Part shown: positions 27,013-40,320 of the stretch, piece by piece
How positions within the stretch are numbered: position 1 is the first letter of the stretch
Layout of the letters: each line of letters opens with the position of its first letter
NCBI RefSeq assembly: GCF_964355755.1
Contig: NC_092674.1
Coordinates: forward strand, 4,283,001-4,347,000
Direction: 5' to 3'
From: Antedon mediterranea
Taxonomy: Eukaryota; Echinodermata; Crinoidea; Comatulida; Antedonidae
Length of the DNA: 64,000 nt
Notes under the pieces: model-generated
Told to the model about the DNA's origin: nothing
What the model saw: only the letters and a program-made list of their open reading frames with translations
Databases searched by the model: none
Made by a program: the position numbers and the translations under genes

Positions 27013-28007
27013 ACTCATGATAATGATGGTAATAATATGGATGATACTTATAACGATGATAAAGTGAGGATAATACTATAATAATAAAGAATATATAATG
27101 AAGATAATAAGGATGGTCATGTATATGAATAGATATAGAAAAACACATATAGTAATTATCATTAAAAAGTATCGATGCTGTCCCTCCCGTAAGCAACACA
27201 ATTGTATATGGAAAGTTATCGCTATATCGTTGCATTGGAATAATGGACAACGGCTTGTTAGTTAAAGTTGACCAATCACCAGATGTTTGCATAGTCTCAT
27301 TTGCATATCAACCTGCATTATAAAGCGTTTTGTACGTTGTTAAGATTTTTAGTTAAGATCTGGTGAGTGAATCGGCAAGACACGCCTTGTTGAACCGTTA
27401 ATAACTAACTACGAGAGGAAGCTGGTGAGTTGCTATTGTTTGATTAGATGTTATTGTACTCTGCAGACTATTAGTATTAATAATAACATTAGACAATCAT
27501 AAGTGATCTGGTATTTATTGTCTATCTCCTGGTTCTTTCTCTGCAGTCTCTCCTGAGTGAGAGTCAAAGTGAGAGTGTTTAACAATTATTATACTAGACT
27601 ATTATTAGTAACAAGCCACTGTCTGGGTCCCAACTATACGTGGGTAAACACCATCCAGGGCAGTCAGCCAGACAAGAATATGTCAAAACAAGTCATCCAG
27701 GGGTGTTGTTCAGACATGTATGTTACAGTATTATATTAGGTGTTTTCAATAACATGACACTATAGATATTTCAATTCAACTCGATAGTTTATAAAGTGGT
27801 TTATTTGATGCTTTATCTAGATAGAGCTAGGCTATTACGGTGAACCACCTTCATATTCTTGAATTTACCCTGAATCTTTGATTCTTGGAGAACTGTACTC
27901 ATTTTTCCTTCGAACATTACAGCATTCTTAGTAACATTTATTTTCCTCAAAATAAAACAGTCTACAAAATGGTGTAAAGAAAGGTAATATGATTGAAGAA
28001 GGCATGT

Positions 28008-29150
28008 TCAAAAAAGCAAAAAACTTGTGACAGACATGCCTAAACAAAGATTAGATTTAAACAACACGGAAAAAGAAAAAAATAATATAAAATAAAATAA
28101 AATAAAGAAATAACAATATAATATAATAAAAATGAATACTTGGATGTGATATATCTTAAGTTTAAATGAAAAGCTTTTTTTAGATACAGCAACTTTGATA
28201 TTTGAAGGTAGTTTATTCCATAGTTTAGGTTCACTAAATCTTATGTTATATTGAAATGATGTTTTTTTATGAAGAGGGATATGCATATCCTGTAGTTCCG
28301 AGTTCTATAATTGTGAAAAGATGCGTTTGGTTGGAATAAATTTGTAAATTGAGGTGGGTTTAGGGAGTTAATCGATGAGTAGAGAAAAGTACACTGTTGA
28401 TGATAGTTAAGGTCTTTCAACTTTAAAAGGTTTAGGGAGGAAAATAAGGGATCTGAGTGAGCTAGTGGTGGTGCACCTGATATTATTCGAACTACTTTCT
28501 TCTTTCTGTTTGATAAATAATCTGCTGTGATTGTTCATCATCAAGATTTACAGGTTTGCGAGTGTTTCGAAACAAAATAGAACAGCATTTCTTAACGTTA
28601 ACGGAAAGTTTGTTTGCTCGGAAATATTCACACACTTTAGTCAGTTCCTGGTTGACAACCGCAAAAAGTGACTAAATATTTGGATTTGTATAAAGGAGGG
28701 TAGTATCGTCAGCATAGCGGCAGAAAGAAAATAATTTAGAGGATGAACAAATGTCATTTATATATAAAGAAAATAAAAGTAGGCCAAGCAGTGAACCTTG
28801 GGGGACTCCACATGATATTGGTATAAAATGAGAGGTAACATTGCTATATTTAGTACATTGAAATCTATTTGACTGGTAACTTTTAAATAGATCATGTGCA
28901 GGTCCACGGATTTCATAAATGAAAAGTTTAGATAAGAGAATGTTATGATTGATAGTATCAAAAGCTTTTGAAAGATCAATGAATGTTCCAATAGCAAAAT
29001 GGTTTTTTTTCAAATGCATCCACAATACTATAGTAAGTTGTAAAAGAGCCATTGAAGTATCATATCCTTTTCGAAAGCCATATTGATGGTCAGAAAGAAT
29101 ATTGTGTTTAAAATAAATTTGTATGTCCGATCATAAATGATGCGTCCAAA
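28008..29150 (-). mobile_element. Truncated LINE (CR1/Jockey-like) reverse transcriptase
   Basis: On the minus strand, 29052-28672 encodes an RT palm with FIDLSKAFDTINHNIL, GVPQGSLLG and the catalytic YADDT. Next come KLSVNVKKCCSILFRNTRK-like sequence and, at 28286-28008, the C-terminal IRFSEPKLWNKLPSNIK motif. Frames are broken between segments and the 5' part is missing. It ends about 130 bp before the start codon of the 698-aa secreted protein gene, on the opposite strand. Confidence 0.9.
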
Positions 29151-29279
29151 CATTTTGGAGAAAATTGACAGAATGGAGATGGGAGGTAGGCATACAGCAT
29201 CGGCGACCGTCTTGCAATCCTAAACCATAAACCATGATAGCTCCAAGATTTCTCCTTTGTATTCTTTTAAGCTATAAAG

Positions 29280-32200
29280 ATGTGTCCTTCGTGGTTGGTG
29301 ATGTTGGTGTTTGCTAATTTGGCCGTCCAAGTCGATAGTTTTGGCGAGGCTATCGAAGATGTTGTTGTCGATGAGAGGTTTCGTAAAGTAGGCAAAGCGT
29401 ATGTGGACCGCTTTGATATCGTCAATAACGCACTGGATCTATTGATTATAACCGAGGTAAGCATTAGGCCTATTTTAAAGCTTGGTTCCCACTAACTTAC
29501 TGTATGTGTGACATGTGATACAAAGATTAACTTTATTCTTCGTTGAGCATTTCCAAAATTGACTTATTGGCAAGATCAAAATATTTGAAAATATAAAAAG
29601 TAGCTCTGTGTTTAAAATGTTAAACCGTTAGTTCTTACACAAAGAAACTTATAATTTCCTTCCGTCTTATGAAGAATGCCCTTTAGCGCCATTTTAAAAG
29701 GTTCATTTCACGGCGCTTATTCTGCAGCTCTACTTTCTGAAAATAAGTAAATTAATTTTTAAAAAAGTAACATTTTTGCTAATATTTCAATGTAATCAAT
29801 TTTAAACCAGGAGCTCGGGAAGGAAACTACATTTTAAATAATGTAAACAATGATATGATAAAATATTTTACAACAGGATACGGTAGGAGTCCACGAGATA
29901 TGGGTGGTTGATTTCGAACCTTACGACATCATTCCGAACATAACGGTTATAGAAATGGATACCGGTGACGTGTTCCCCGAAAACAGTGGCGAATGTTCTA
30001 ACGTCATAAAAGGAGGGCCATTCATCCAGGACGTGTTTGAGAATGGAGCCCTGTTCGATGACGAGTACAATCTTGAGTGAGTACGAGATGCTAGCCAATT
30101 TCAGAATTTATTTACGTGATTTAATAGTCCTAACGAATGAATGTAAAATTCATGCTATTGAGGCGCAAAAGCAGGAAACGCACTTTCGTTAGGACGTGTG
30201 GCACCCTAGAACATACAGAAGCAAACAAAACATTCTATACATTAATTTTCATAAATTAAGAGGAAAATAAAGCCAACTGTTATGTTTTTGAAAGCTTTTA
30301 AGCTTTATCTACACTATCAAACAATTTTGGACCTAATATAGTAGTGATATGACGTCATCGTTTCCATATATGGACAAATAACTTTTTGCCACATATTTTA
30401 TTTATTTTATATTACATTTTTTTTTCTTCAACTTGATAGACCGGTTCAATATACAACTCTTGCATTAAAAACCACCGCACCAAAGAAGCTGTTCATGACG
30501 TTTTCCAGAGACGATCCATTTATCGTGACTGATGTATATAATGACAATGTTACAAGGCGACAATATAAATATGAATTTACAGGTAATTTTACTATTAGTT
30601 TCCGTGACCATATTTTAAAATATTGAGCCGTTAACCAAATAAAATCCTCCTGAAAATATGAAATTTTTCCACAAGGTATTAAACCTAGGAATCCAGTATC
30701 GGTATCCGGCAACGTCACGCAACCAAATGCCCTTCCAATAATTGTGTTTGCCCCCGCCTGCGTGAAATCAAACCTGCATCATTGCGTCGTCGGTTCCCAT
30801 TTGTGATGATTACGCGATACAACACTTTGCGTCAATACGTCGCTGCGTTGCGTCCTCCTTAGTGGGAACCACGCTTTATCCTCTGTATACACGCCCATTC
30901 CCATCTCTCTGTTCAAAATCACAACAGTAATGTGTGTTTTGGGCGAATAATTCATGCAACTGTCGTTCGTTTTACAGACTGAACATATGCTGATAAAAAA
31001 AAAACTAATACAAAATATTAAAATTGGGATTTTTCAGGAGACTTTGAATTAATGTTTAATTGTTCAAATCGACTTGGAAATAGTATTTGGTCTTACGGTG
31101 ATACGCAGACTCTCATAGAATTCAAGTCAACTGTGTACTTTACAAACGTCCGACCTGTTGACAATACTGACGGAACTAAGGTTTGTCTTATTTATTTATT
31201 TAATCGGTATAAAGATTCAAAATACAACTCATTGTTGAAATGAGAGCTTACACAGGAAAATGTTAATTAACATAAAAACCAAGTTTAACAAATAATTAAC
31301 ACATTAAGGCCTATGATACATTAATTAATTAGGCCTACTGTATAATTCGTTTTCTTGCGATTTTACAAAATTGATCAAATGGAAAAATTGCTCAAAAAGA
31401 TGTGTTTTAAGGGATTTTTTTGGTCACGATATGACGTCGTGGTGTCTATGACGTAATTTCTAAACTTTTTTCTAGGGCTTGTCTTTCGTATCCACCAGTG
31501 CAAATCTGTACTACAGCATATACCGAATTGCTATGACGAATTTTATCATAAGTTCAGAACCACTGGTAGAGCTCTCAATTGATTACGTGATTATTTCTCC
31601 GTATGTCGTTGTAAGTATATTTTCTACTTGTATTTTATTTCAATAATTTCATGCCATCGATATCCGATTTGGAAAAAAACCCATTTGGATAAACCAAATG
31701 ATGCCATTTAACCTTGCTTTAAATTGGAACGGTCCGATTGTGTAACCATTTTTCAATTTAATTAAATTGCTTAACGTACATAGAAAATTGGGTTGCTCTC
31801 TGAGACTACAGCACATTAATGCAATTTGGTGACTATTTAGGCCGAGGTTGCAGTTCCAAACGCCGCTCATATACAAATTCGATTCAGAACAACGATCGAA
31901 TCACCTGAAGGAGAACTGTTGATCTTTGAGCCTGGGACCATTGAATACGAGCCAATGGATAACAACAACAGTCTAAATACCGATTTTGCAATTGTATCAC
32001 CGATGAGCGCAATACCATGTGACCAGTAAGTGTAAACATCAAATTCAAATCTTGTATGTATTCTAAAGCCTGGTTCTCACTAGGAAGCAAGGCAAGCGAC
32101 AGTTCTAATACATCGTTTATGATTTGTCATGTTTGTTACTCGCTTTTACTTAAACTTAATAACGCACTCATGCGTAATATTATAATTTTATATGTAATAT

Positions 32201-35032
32201 ATTGAAAAGAAGCGACAGTTATAATACATCGCTTATGATTGGTCAAAGTTTGTTACTTGCTTTTGCTTAAACTTAATAACGCACTCATGCGTAATATTAT
32301 GATTTTATATGTAATATATTGAAAAGAAGCGACAGTTATCTTATGATTGGTCAAAGTTTGTTACTTGCTTTTGCTTAAACTTAATAACCACTCATGCGTA
32401 ATATTATAATTTTATATGCAATATATTGACAAGAAGCGACAGTAATATGATTGGTCAAATTTACTTGCGTTGCTTAAACTTAATAACGCACTCATGCGTA
32501 AAGCAATTTTATATATTATATTGACAAATATATTACACATATTCTGTACAATAAAACTTTTAGAACTGGTATATGCGAACAACTTTGGGATTTTGAGTTG
32601 GTGTTGGACGTTAGAGAAAATGTTGTTGCCAACAACGAACCAATCGACGCAACCGGAGTATTCAAGTTTATGTTTAGGAAACATCGTTGTACGGATTCCA
32701 CTACTGTACCAGCCAATTGTGTAGATTTAAACGAACCAGCTCTTACCATAAGTATGGAAATTACTATTCAGGTAGGCGCTTTTCAATGCTTATATATTAT
32801 GCAATCACCTGACGGATTAATACATAATGAAATTGCTAATTTTAAATGGAAACCCTGGGCAAAAAGATGAGTTTTTAATGATTGTTTTTTAAAGAACATA
32901 AGTTAGTACTATTGGCGAATAGACAGTTGTGGGCTGTCGCCATAAGAGTCGGTTGATATAGGCTGATGAAGCAGTAGATTGTCGCCAGATGGTAATCAAT
33001 TAGGACAATCTATACTTGGGAGCCATCCCGTTTATAGACTTATAAATTAATAACAATATTTTATACTTAAATCGTGTCAAAATTATTATACTGCAGCAAA
33101 ATAAACATAATAAAAACCTAATAAATCATGTGCTCTTTCTATATAACCTATCTATTTTCGTCATTTTCTTGAATTTACTCGTCACGAAAAATGCATAGGC
33201 CTAATAGGGAGGTTTCGCAACCTTACGAATATAATATAATTATACCTTTATTGAAAGTAATTTACTAAAGTAATTTACTAAAATGCCAGGGCAGTTTTGA
33301 TAAATAGCAGCCAAGCACCAAGCAACACGTACCTGCGCTTCCTCAAATTGACACGCAGTCATATTTTGGACGGCGCCCTCAATATTTCGTTGCCATGCGA
33401 AACAGATTTTTACTGGCTTACAAAAAACGAATGCGTGACGTATCCGTTGTCGTTATCGTATTCGTAAGGTTGCGAAACCTCCCTAATAGCATATAATAGT
33501 ATGTACATTTCACCTAGTTTTGGCCATTAGGGAAACATCGGTGCTAATTCGGCTAATATTTTTTTTAGACTGTTGTTACCGTTGCGGATTCGGAAACTGA
33601 CAAGCCTCAGATTATGGTTGTAAGTCTTACCGGTTACCAGAATGACAACCTTATACAGAATGGCGGAACAGTACGCGGTGTAAATCATATGGAAAAAGTC
33701 AAATATAAAGTGAGGTAATCCGTCTGATATCGGATCGGAGCTCGATTTCACTAACTAAAAATAACATAAATAAAATGACGTACTTAACATTTTTATATTG
33801 GAAAAAACTAGTTAAGAGCTCTTCCCTGGAGACTGAAATATGAAATGCTCTTCCATTTAATGAACAAAATCCAAAATAACAATAAAAAGAACAGAATTAC
33901 AGTGTTTTTAATTTCATAGGTACACACCGACTTTCTTGTACGACCGCTACGAATTGATGTTGACACTATTTATGGTATGCAGGGGTATTACATGGGCCGA
34001 CGAGCCAGAGGTAATGAAATAGAAAATTTAAAAATTCATACGGATAGTGGAATTGTCACTATGCAGCACCAATATGTTGTCTAGAAAAGAAATATTTCTT
34101 ATTGAATCCTTACTAGTATTCAAATGTTCTGGTTTCAAAACGATATTTTCATTTCAAATGTTAGGGTTGTTTAGCAGCAAACGTAGTGAATCGATATATC
34201 GCGTACTACCACGACGACTTCGAATTCAGCTACAAAGAAGAGGGTGTGGAGACGGTCTACAATTTAGACTCGTTAATGGGGGATGCATGGAGTCCTGAAG
34301 GAGACAACACAACTCAACAAGTTTTAACTTTTAACGGTGCCGAACCTTCGGATTCGACCATCTACCGGATGGATTTCGTAAACACTGCCTTATCAAGCGA
34401 ACGTGACCAATACGTAATTACGACCGTTTTTCGACTAGTTGCAAAGACTGAAAGGAAAAGAAGAGAGATATCGTCTGATGATTTGGATAGCAAACCGTTG
34501 ATACTGAACACAGTTCCTGCCAACGTTCACCACGTTGACACTCGTTCAATTGATGATTCCTTGGAATATCCCGCGGGTAAGCATTTTTGCATAATGCACT
34601 CATGCGTGGAAATAGTGTACGCGTAGTAGTGGTCTTTACTGACGCCATCATAACTGACGCAACAGATGCACACAGTATTGGAATAACATTGCTATAATAT
34701 ACATCTATAATGCTCCGTCCTTAAAGCAACTGTAAATTTGAACCATATCTAACCTTTCTTTCTTTATACTTTCAGAGTTAACCATTCCATTTGAATTTGC
34801 CGGATGCCCAGAAAACGCACATTTCGTCGCCGATGAACTCAATTGCGAATGTTCAGACGCCAGACAACAATACAGTGATTCAACATTTCAGTGTGAAACC
34901 ATATTTACACTAGAACTCCCGCTTGATGAAACCGACGATGACATCACTGGTTCTGGAACCACACGCGTGCATATTTCAAGTCTTGCAATATCGTTTCAAC
35001 TATTTGTATTTATAACTTTGAAATATAAATAA
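29280..35032 (+). CDS. Secreted or GPI-anchored extracellular protein of unrecognised family, 11 exons, 698 aa
   Basis: Coding exons: 29280-29456, 29877-30076, 30440-30582, 31038-31180, 31476-31610, 31841-32025, 32564-32771, 33569-33714, 33920-34010, 34165-34576 and 34776-35032. All GT-AG, all phases match, and the sum is 699 codons with TAA. MCPSWLVMLVFANLAVQVDS is a clear signal peptide. The body is acidic, N-glycosylation-rich and cysteine-poor until a C-terminal cluster (GCPENAH...LNCECSDARQQY...FQCE). KRKRRE at about residue 576 is a possible furin-type site. After an acidic linker (TDDDITGSGTT) the protein ends in a hydrophobic segment (SSLAISFQLFVFITLKYK), like a GPI-attachment signal or terminal anchor. 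I do not recognise the family. A zona-pellucida-like beta fold is a guess only. Confidence 0.82.
30301..30395. mobile_element. Degraded MITE, TGTCTACACTATC family
   Basis: TTTTAAGCTTTATCTACACTATC followed by GTGATATGACGTCATCG and CATATATGGACA. The right arm is lost. Intron 2 of the 698-aa protein gene, about 45 bp before exon 3. Confidence 0.7.
30715..30882. mobile_element. Truncated MITE, GGTTCCCACTAG family
   Basis: Right part only: antisense CCCCCGCCTGCGTG block through CGTCGCTGCGTTGCGTC to AGTGGGAACCACGCTTTA. Intron 3 of the 698-aa protein gene. Confidence 0.8.
32062..32530. repeat. Four-copy tandem repeat of about 115-125 bp
   Basis: Units contain AAGCGACAGTTATAATACAT, ATGATTGGTCAAAGTTTGTT and ACTTAATAACGCACTCATGCG. 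The last copy ends 30 bp before exon 7 (32564) of the 698-aa protein gene. The first unit begins with CCTGGTTCTCACTAGG, suggesting the array grew from a GGTTCCCACTAG MITE. Confidence 0.85.
33202..33488. mobile_element. 277-bp MITE with 28-bp terminal inverted repeats and TAATA duplication
   Basis: GGGAGGTTTCGCAACCTTAC (from 33207) is inverted at GTAAGGTTGCGAAACCTCCC (to 33483). The direct repeat TAATA flanks both sides (33202-33206, 33484-33488). No ORF. Seen once in the window. Intron 7 of the 698-aa protein gene. Confidence 0.88.
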
Positions 35033-35269
35033 TATACAAAACTATACACAAAATATAAAATTTAAATTTTGCAATACAGTTTATAACCGTGTATATTATA
35101 TAAGAATTACTATGAAAATATTTTGTAACCATATTAATGTATTTTTGTATTTTACAAACTATTTCTTTATAATGATTTATCCATCTAGTAATAATTTAAA
35201 GACAAAATATTTAATATAATCTAATGATTTAAGATAATTTATATTTATGTGAATTATTGCTGTATACGG

Positions 35270-35275
35270 AATAAA
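35270..35275 (+). promoter_or_regulatory. Poly(A) signal AATAAA
   Basis: Canonical AATAAA 238 bp after the TAA of the 698-aa protein gene, the first such signal downstream. Confidence 0.55.
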
Positions 35276-35479
35276 GTTTGCATACTTTCTACCGTACATC
35301 TTTAAATTAGTCATTGTTCTTGAAGTTTACCTTGATCTTGGACATCTAAAGCAATGCTTGTGTCCCTCCGGTATATTCTATTACATGTTCTATCATATGG
35401 GGAAAACTTTAGTGTCCTCTGGTTCTAGATTCAGTGGTTAGCCTGTTACATTTAGTGAAACCGTAGAACATTTTGAATA

Positions 35480-36985
35480 CTTGAATCATTGCAGATCTCA
35501 ATCTTCTGTAGGAAGGCGCATTTTGGAAAGCCGTTGACTGTATTCATACTGACGTAAATCTGCTATCATGCACGCTGTTGAACCTTTTCCAACTTATCAG
35601 ATTCCTTCAAAAAAACATGCTGCCAAACAGTACTGCAATATTCCATGAATAAATAATCAACAGACCTATATATGATGCCCAGCTTTTGATTTGCTTTCAT
35701 AGTAACTTGAGCCACATGGGATTCGAAAGTTAATTTATCGTCAATTACGACCCCGAGATCCGTCATTTTGGAGACCCATTGTAGTAGTTTCTTCTTGTTT
35801 TCTGCATGGCCCATCTTGTATTGAAATTTAATGTTCTTCCTACCAAAATGCATGGCACTACATTTTTCTAAGTTAAACGGTAGTTGCCATTTTATCTTTT
35901 ATCTTTTATTTTATTTGATCATCTTGTAACTTTTTGGCATTAGATCTTGGTGTCATCAGCACAAATTGTTATCTCGGAATCTATTTGATCAGGAAGGTCG
36001 TTGATATACAATTTGAAGAGCAGTGGTCCTAGAACACTTCCTTGAGGTATTCCACTAGTTACTCTTTTGTTGTTTGACCTAACGCCATTTACAACAACTA
36101 CCTGTGATTTATTAGTATGAAACGCCTCTATCCACTGCACTAAGTTTCCTCCTATACCATATGCTTTCAGCTTGTTGATTAATCTTTTATGTGGAACGCT
36201 ATCAAAAGCTTTCTTGAAGTCCAAGAAAACGCAATCGAAACTCGAACCTTCATCTAACCATTTGGTCCACTGATTTATCACTTCTAGTAGTGCTGTATTA
36301 CATGACCTACCCGGCCGAAAACCATGTTGACTTTGGTGAACAAATTGTTGCTTTCCATATAATCCATTATATTATTCCTAATGAATGTTTCCATAGTTTT
36401 ACATACTAGTCGGGCTCACTGGTCTATAATTCAAAGGTGTAGACTTATTTCCTTTTTTTAATATAGGTATAACGTCTGCGAGGCCCCAAGATAGAGGGAT
36501 AGATCCTTGCTTCATCAATTTAGTGAATAGATCAGCCAATTGTAAACTTGTTTCCTTTAAGACACGAGAGTTTATTTTGTCTGGACCAGGAGACTTACAA
36601 ATATCTAACTTATTGAGGTATTCCTCGATACCTTCCTTAGAAAAATGTACTATGTTTAGTACAATATCATCTACTCGTGGAATTAATATAGGTATATCTT
36701 CAGTATTTTCAATTGTGAAAACAGATGCAAAAGAATCGTTTAGTAGATTAGCTTTATCAGTATCTTCTGTTACACTTTTGCCATTATTATCAGTTAGAGT
36801 TGGAATTCCAGATTTATTTTTTGTTTTCCCTTTAACATACTTCCAAAAGTTTTTTGGATTGATTTTGACATCTCTAGCTAGTTTTAGCTCAAACTCTGCT
36901 TTTGTTTTCTTAATTAGATATGTTGTTCTATTTCTTTGGATGGTAAACTTGGACCATGATTGTTTATTCAGGCAGTAACTATATA
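35480..36985 (-). mobile_element. LINE (CR1-like) RT region, frame-disrupted
   Basis: Minus-strand frames give, in order: KFWKYVKGK-like linker and KSPGPDKINSRVLKE (about 36980-36440), LNYRPVSP, then after a frameshift FLDFKKAFDSVPHKRLINKL, SGIPQGSVLGPLLFKLYIND and CADDTK (36281-35940). DLGVVIDDKLTFESH follows (35853-35566). YADD reads CADD and there are frameshifts at about 36300-36400 and 35900, so it is inactive. The endonuclease domain is absent. It lies between two genes. Confidence 0.9.
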
Positions 36986-37612
36986 TTTATTCTGATCCTG
37001 AAGCTTAACTTGAAACTGATTCGGTTTAGGCCCTCCACGGACAGCCAGCACCTACCAGATCAGCACACCGGGAGACGATCCCATCGCTTTTCTGAATAGT
37101 GTACCAATTACACGGGACCAACGGCTTTAAGTCGCATCTTGCCCCAAGGATACAATCGGTATAGTACAGATAACCGGCCTATCTTTGGTGAAGAGAACCG
37201 GTGTTTCAAGTGTAATGTTTCTCCATAGGCGCCCTTCCCATGATTAAACAGTAGGTTGATTTTACGTATACTAATATGAGTTTATCCGTACGAGTAAAAC
37301 CGCCTGCGATATTTCTTTTCGTACATAATTTGGGGATCCCTCGTGAAACGTCACAAAATAAACATTCATTAGTCATATCCATAAGGTGATGTAAGAATTG
37401 AGCTACAATTCGCTAAACTCTTTCCGTCGAGCCGTCTGTGTAAATTTATTTATAAGTAAGTCATCGTAGAATTTAATGGAAACAAAATACAAAACAATTG
37501 TTTTAGTATAAAAATGTTTTCTATTTAAATATATACCTCTAAAAAATGTTACTTTTGTTTAACCATTCTTTTCAAACCAATACGCGAGTAAATTTGCTAT
37601 TTTTAATTAAAC
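36986..37612. other. Intergenic, no gene seen
   Basis: Includes a higher-GC stretch (37020-37200) with CCGGGAGACGATCCCATCG and CACGGGACCAACGGCTTTAAG that looks like a separate retroposon remnant, then the presumed 3' flank of PGAP2. Confidence 0.45.
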
Positions 37613-40320
37613 TTATCGTCCATCCTCCAACAACATTATATACTTCTTTCCAAAGTCATCGATTGCTATACTATGGAAGGCCATGTTCGTCATAATTACT
37701 GCATACTCGAACATGGCGAAGAAGCTGTAAACTGCAAAAGAGAGAAACAAATTAGTTTTAAACAAATCGTGATTTATTTCTGATTGTTATCTTTTAATGT
37801 ATATTATCATTTCGTCTTTAGTTAAAGCTTGGTTCCCACTAGAACGTAACGCAAGGACGTAAACGCAACGCAAGCGTTTTAACCAATGAAAAGCGAAGTT
37901 ATAGACAGTTAGCAATCACAAGGGAATAAGCCATCACTTGTGATTGGTCAATTCACTTGCGTTGCGTCGCTAGTGGGAACCACGCTTATGTGTGGTTCCC
38001 ACTAGCGACGCAACGTAACGCAGCGACGTTTTGACGCAAAGTGCTGTATTACGTAATCAGCAGTGCTGCAAACATCGCAGATTTGATTTCACGCAGTACA
38101 GTGTCGTACACACTAGGATTTGCTGTAATGCTTAGGTTTCATGTATTCTGTCGATAAACTATAGACGGCAACCAAGCCAACTTACCATAGGGTTCACAGT
38201 ATGCATTATGTCGCCAGTACAAATACATTACTAAAGCAAATGATGTGACGTTTGCTAAAAATATGTAAAGTTTCTTCTTCGCACTGCAGCACTCCTGTGT
38301 AAGAAAAATGAATTGAGGCCAACTCAGACAGCGTCGTACGGGAGAAAATCAAACATGTTTAAAGTTCTCCCGATGATCTAATATGGCGATTACGATAAAA
38401 GACTACCACACTTACGTAGTACTTTGTTATTGTAGACTTATTGGTTTTGTTTATCTTTTTAACCGTATATACGTTTTCCCGGTAACTTAAACGGAAATTA
38501 AATTACAATTTTACTCAAATTATATTGTGTATTTGGAGAATTCTGCAGTTCTATCAAGATTGTAGCAAACGATCAAATATAGCTTTATAGTTAAATAATT
38601 TAATGAAATATGTTGTCGATATACGTTCGTTGTGAATTTATAACACAATACACAAAATGTCGTAGTGGGCGTTTCATAGCAATCACCGCCGGCTCAACTT
38701 GACGGCAACCCAACCGGGTATGCCCTAACTTCTCAATACGCGATGGTTTGGGAGTCGGCCCATGAGTTTGATGTATTTCAAATGTTTTATGGCATGTCAG
38801 GATTATTTCTGTCTTTGATACGAACCATTTGAGACTTTGAAATACGGGGCCAGTGGCTTAGCACACAGGAGAGAAACATGTTGAGGAAGGAACAAATACC
38901 AAATCCCGTAAAGCAGTTACGATGAATTCCTGAAATTAATTAAAACATTTTAAAATATCAATTGTCTTTCGATAACTAGATTCTGGGTAACAAAAGTCTA
39001 TACCAATCTTAAGAGATTTAGTTTATATTTGTCTTGTGTATGAAGCCTTGTCTACATTATCAAACTTTATGAAAGAAAAAAAAGTGATGTGCCATATATG
39101 GACATGATGATGTCATATCACTACCATATTTGACCATATAACCATACTGGGCACATCAGTTTTTAATCGCGTGCAAACTCTACAGATCACTATGTCGGTC
39201 GGTTGGTCGGTAAACACTAATTTGAGCACGCGACTGCAGCCATGTATATGGACTTGTTTTTTGTCAAACTAGTTTGATAGTGTAGACAGAGCTTTAGATT
39301 AAATTATTTTATTATAGTTTTAAATAATTATAAATATATAAAATCTAACAAAATTACTAATAATTACCAAAATCTTCAGTGGACGATACACATGTTAGTC
39401 CAAGTAGGCAGAAGATTTCACAAATGTGCGATACATATCCGACACGATTACACAAAACGAACCCCTTGCGTTTTGTCTCAACAACATGCTTCATATCACC
39501 ATAATAGTTATAATATACTGTAGCAAACAAAAGGCGTGGCGTTATATGCAGTGCCACGCCCATCCGCCATATATACTTTTGTGGTTTGTAGTTGCCTATC
39601 ACTGTACTGATTGAAGGCAAGAAATTTGGAACCTTTAAAAAAATATGTGTGATACGATTTTAGCAAACCAAAAAAATGAAGTATTAAGTATTTTGGTATT
39701 CTCACCGGTACAACAACATATATGGATAGATACTACTGATTTAATATTTTGTATACTAATTAAAAAGTAAGACTTAAAAATCTGTACATATTACCGTTGA
39801 TTATTCTAATACTGGATGTTATATTCTTATATTGTGTGTATGTTTTTTTAAATAATTTAAATGTACATCGATGTGTTAACTGTTAGTTATAGGCTTGCTA
39901 TTGGGCTAACCAATGCTATTGGGCCAACCAATGCAATCTACAACAGAACCTTGCCAAGATAGGAACTCGTAACAGTCCTTAGATCTTATGTCTGGCTGCG
40001 ACAAATACCAACAGTACTGTACTACTTTATATATTCTCTGCAGTGTCTATTAGTATTATTAAGGGGCGTGGAACTGATCATGTCGCAGCCACAGATAAAC
40101 CCTTTGATCTCCGGAGCTCAGCATCCTGTTGTTAGATTGACTTGGGTTAACTTACATTACAGTGAGTCCACAGGACACTGTCAAAATGATAAATAAATGA
40201 CAGGAACATACAAATAAAAATAGAGAGTAGAGGTAGGGCGACTGCAACAGACACCACCCATTTCATTTGTAGCCTCAACAAGTCTGTACTTAAAGTCATC
40301 CTGCACACAGACAGCTTCAT
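37613..40320 (-). CDS. PGAP2: Post-GPI attachment to proteins factor 2 (PGAP2/FRAG1), five coding exons, 253 aa
   Basis: Multi-pass Golgi membrane protein needed for lipid remodelling of GPI anchors. Minus-strand exons in order: 40320-40156, 39632-39368, 38929-38826, 38294-38186, 37731-37613. Phases match and total 254 codons; human PGAP2 is about the same length. Diagnostic stretches: WTHCN|VPNFLPSISTVIGN, QKYIWRMGVALHITPR, LTCVSSTEDFG|IHRNCF, YLYWRHNAYCEPYG|VYSFFAMFEYAVIMTNMAFH. The donor of exon 3 (ATG|GTTCGT) is weak but is the only one that keeps phase. The start at 40320 has an in-frame stop just upstream. A second ATG at 40299 is preceded by an AG, so a different 5' exon is possible. 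Shares a divergent promoter region with ZCCHC10. Confidence 0.92.
37822..38100. mobile_element. Two adjacent MITEs, GGTTCCCACTAG family
   Basis: A full copy (37824-37988, slightly deleted in one arm) is followed directly by a truncated copy of the second subfamily (37990-38100). Intron 4 of PGAP2. Confidence 0.85.
39043..39293. mobile_element. MITE, TGTCTACACTATC family, with about 100-bp insert
   Basis: AGCCTTGTCTACATTATC ... GTTTGATAGTGTAGACAGAGCT, inverted relative to most copies. An extra segment (about 39160-39240, with GTCGGTCGGTTGGTCGG) interrupts the core. Intron 2 of PGAP2, ending 75 bp from exon 2. Confidence 0.8.

Larger units (their letters stand above)
23731..29279. other. Intergenic region
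   Basis: Receptor 3' flank, three MITEs, a GAT microsatellite and a minus-strand LINE. A roughly 60-bp tandem duplication (TTATTAAAGATTAGCTAAA, 24400-24480) and GGTCACCGCGG-containing short repeats (25745-25800) also occur. ORFs at 24733-25041 and 27557-27739 show no recognisable domain. Nothing else supportable was seen. Confidence 0.6.
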
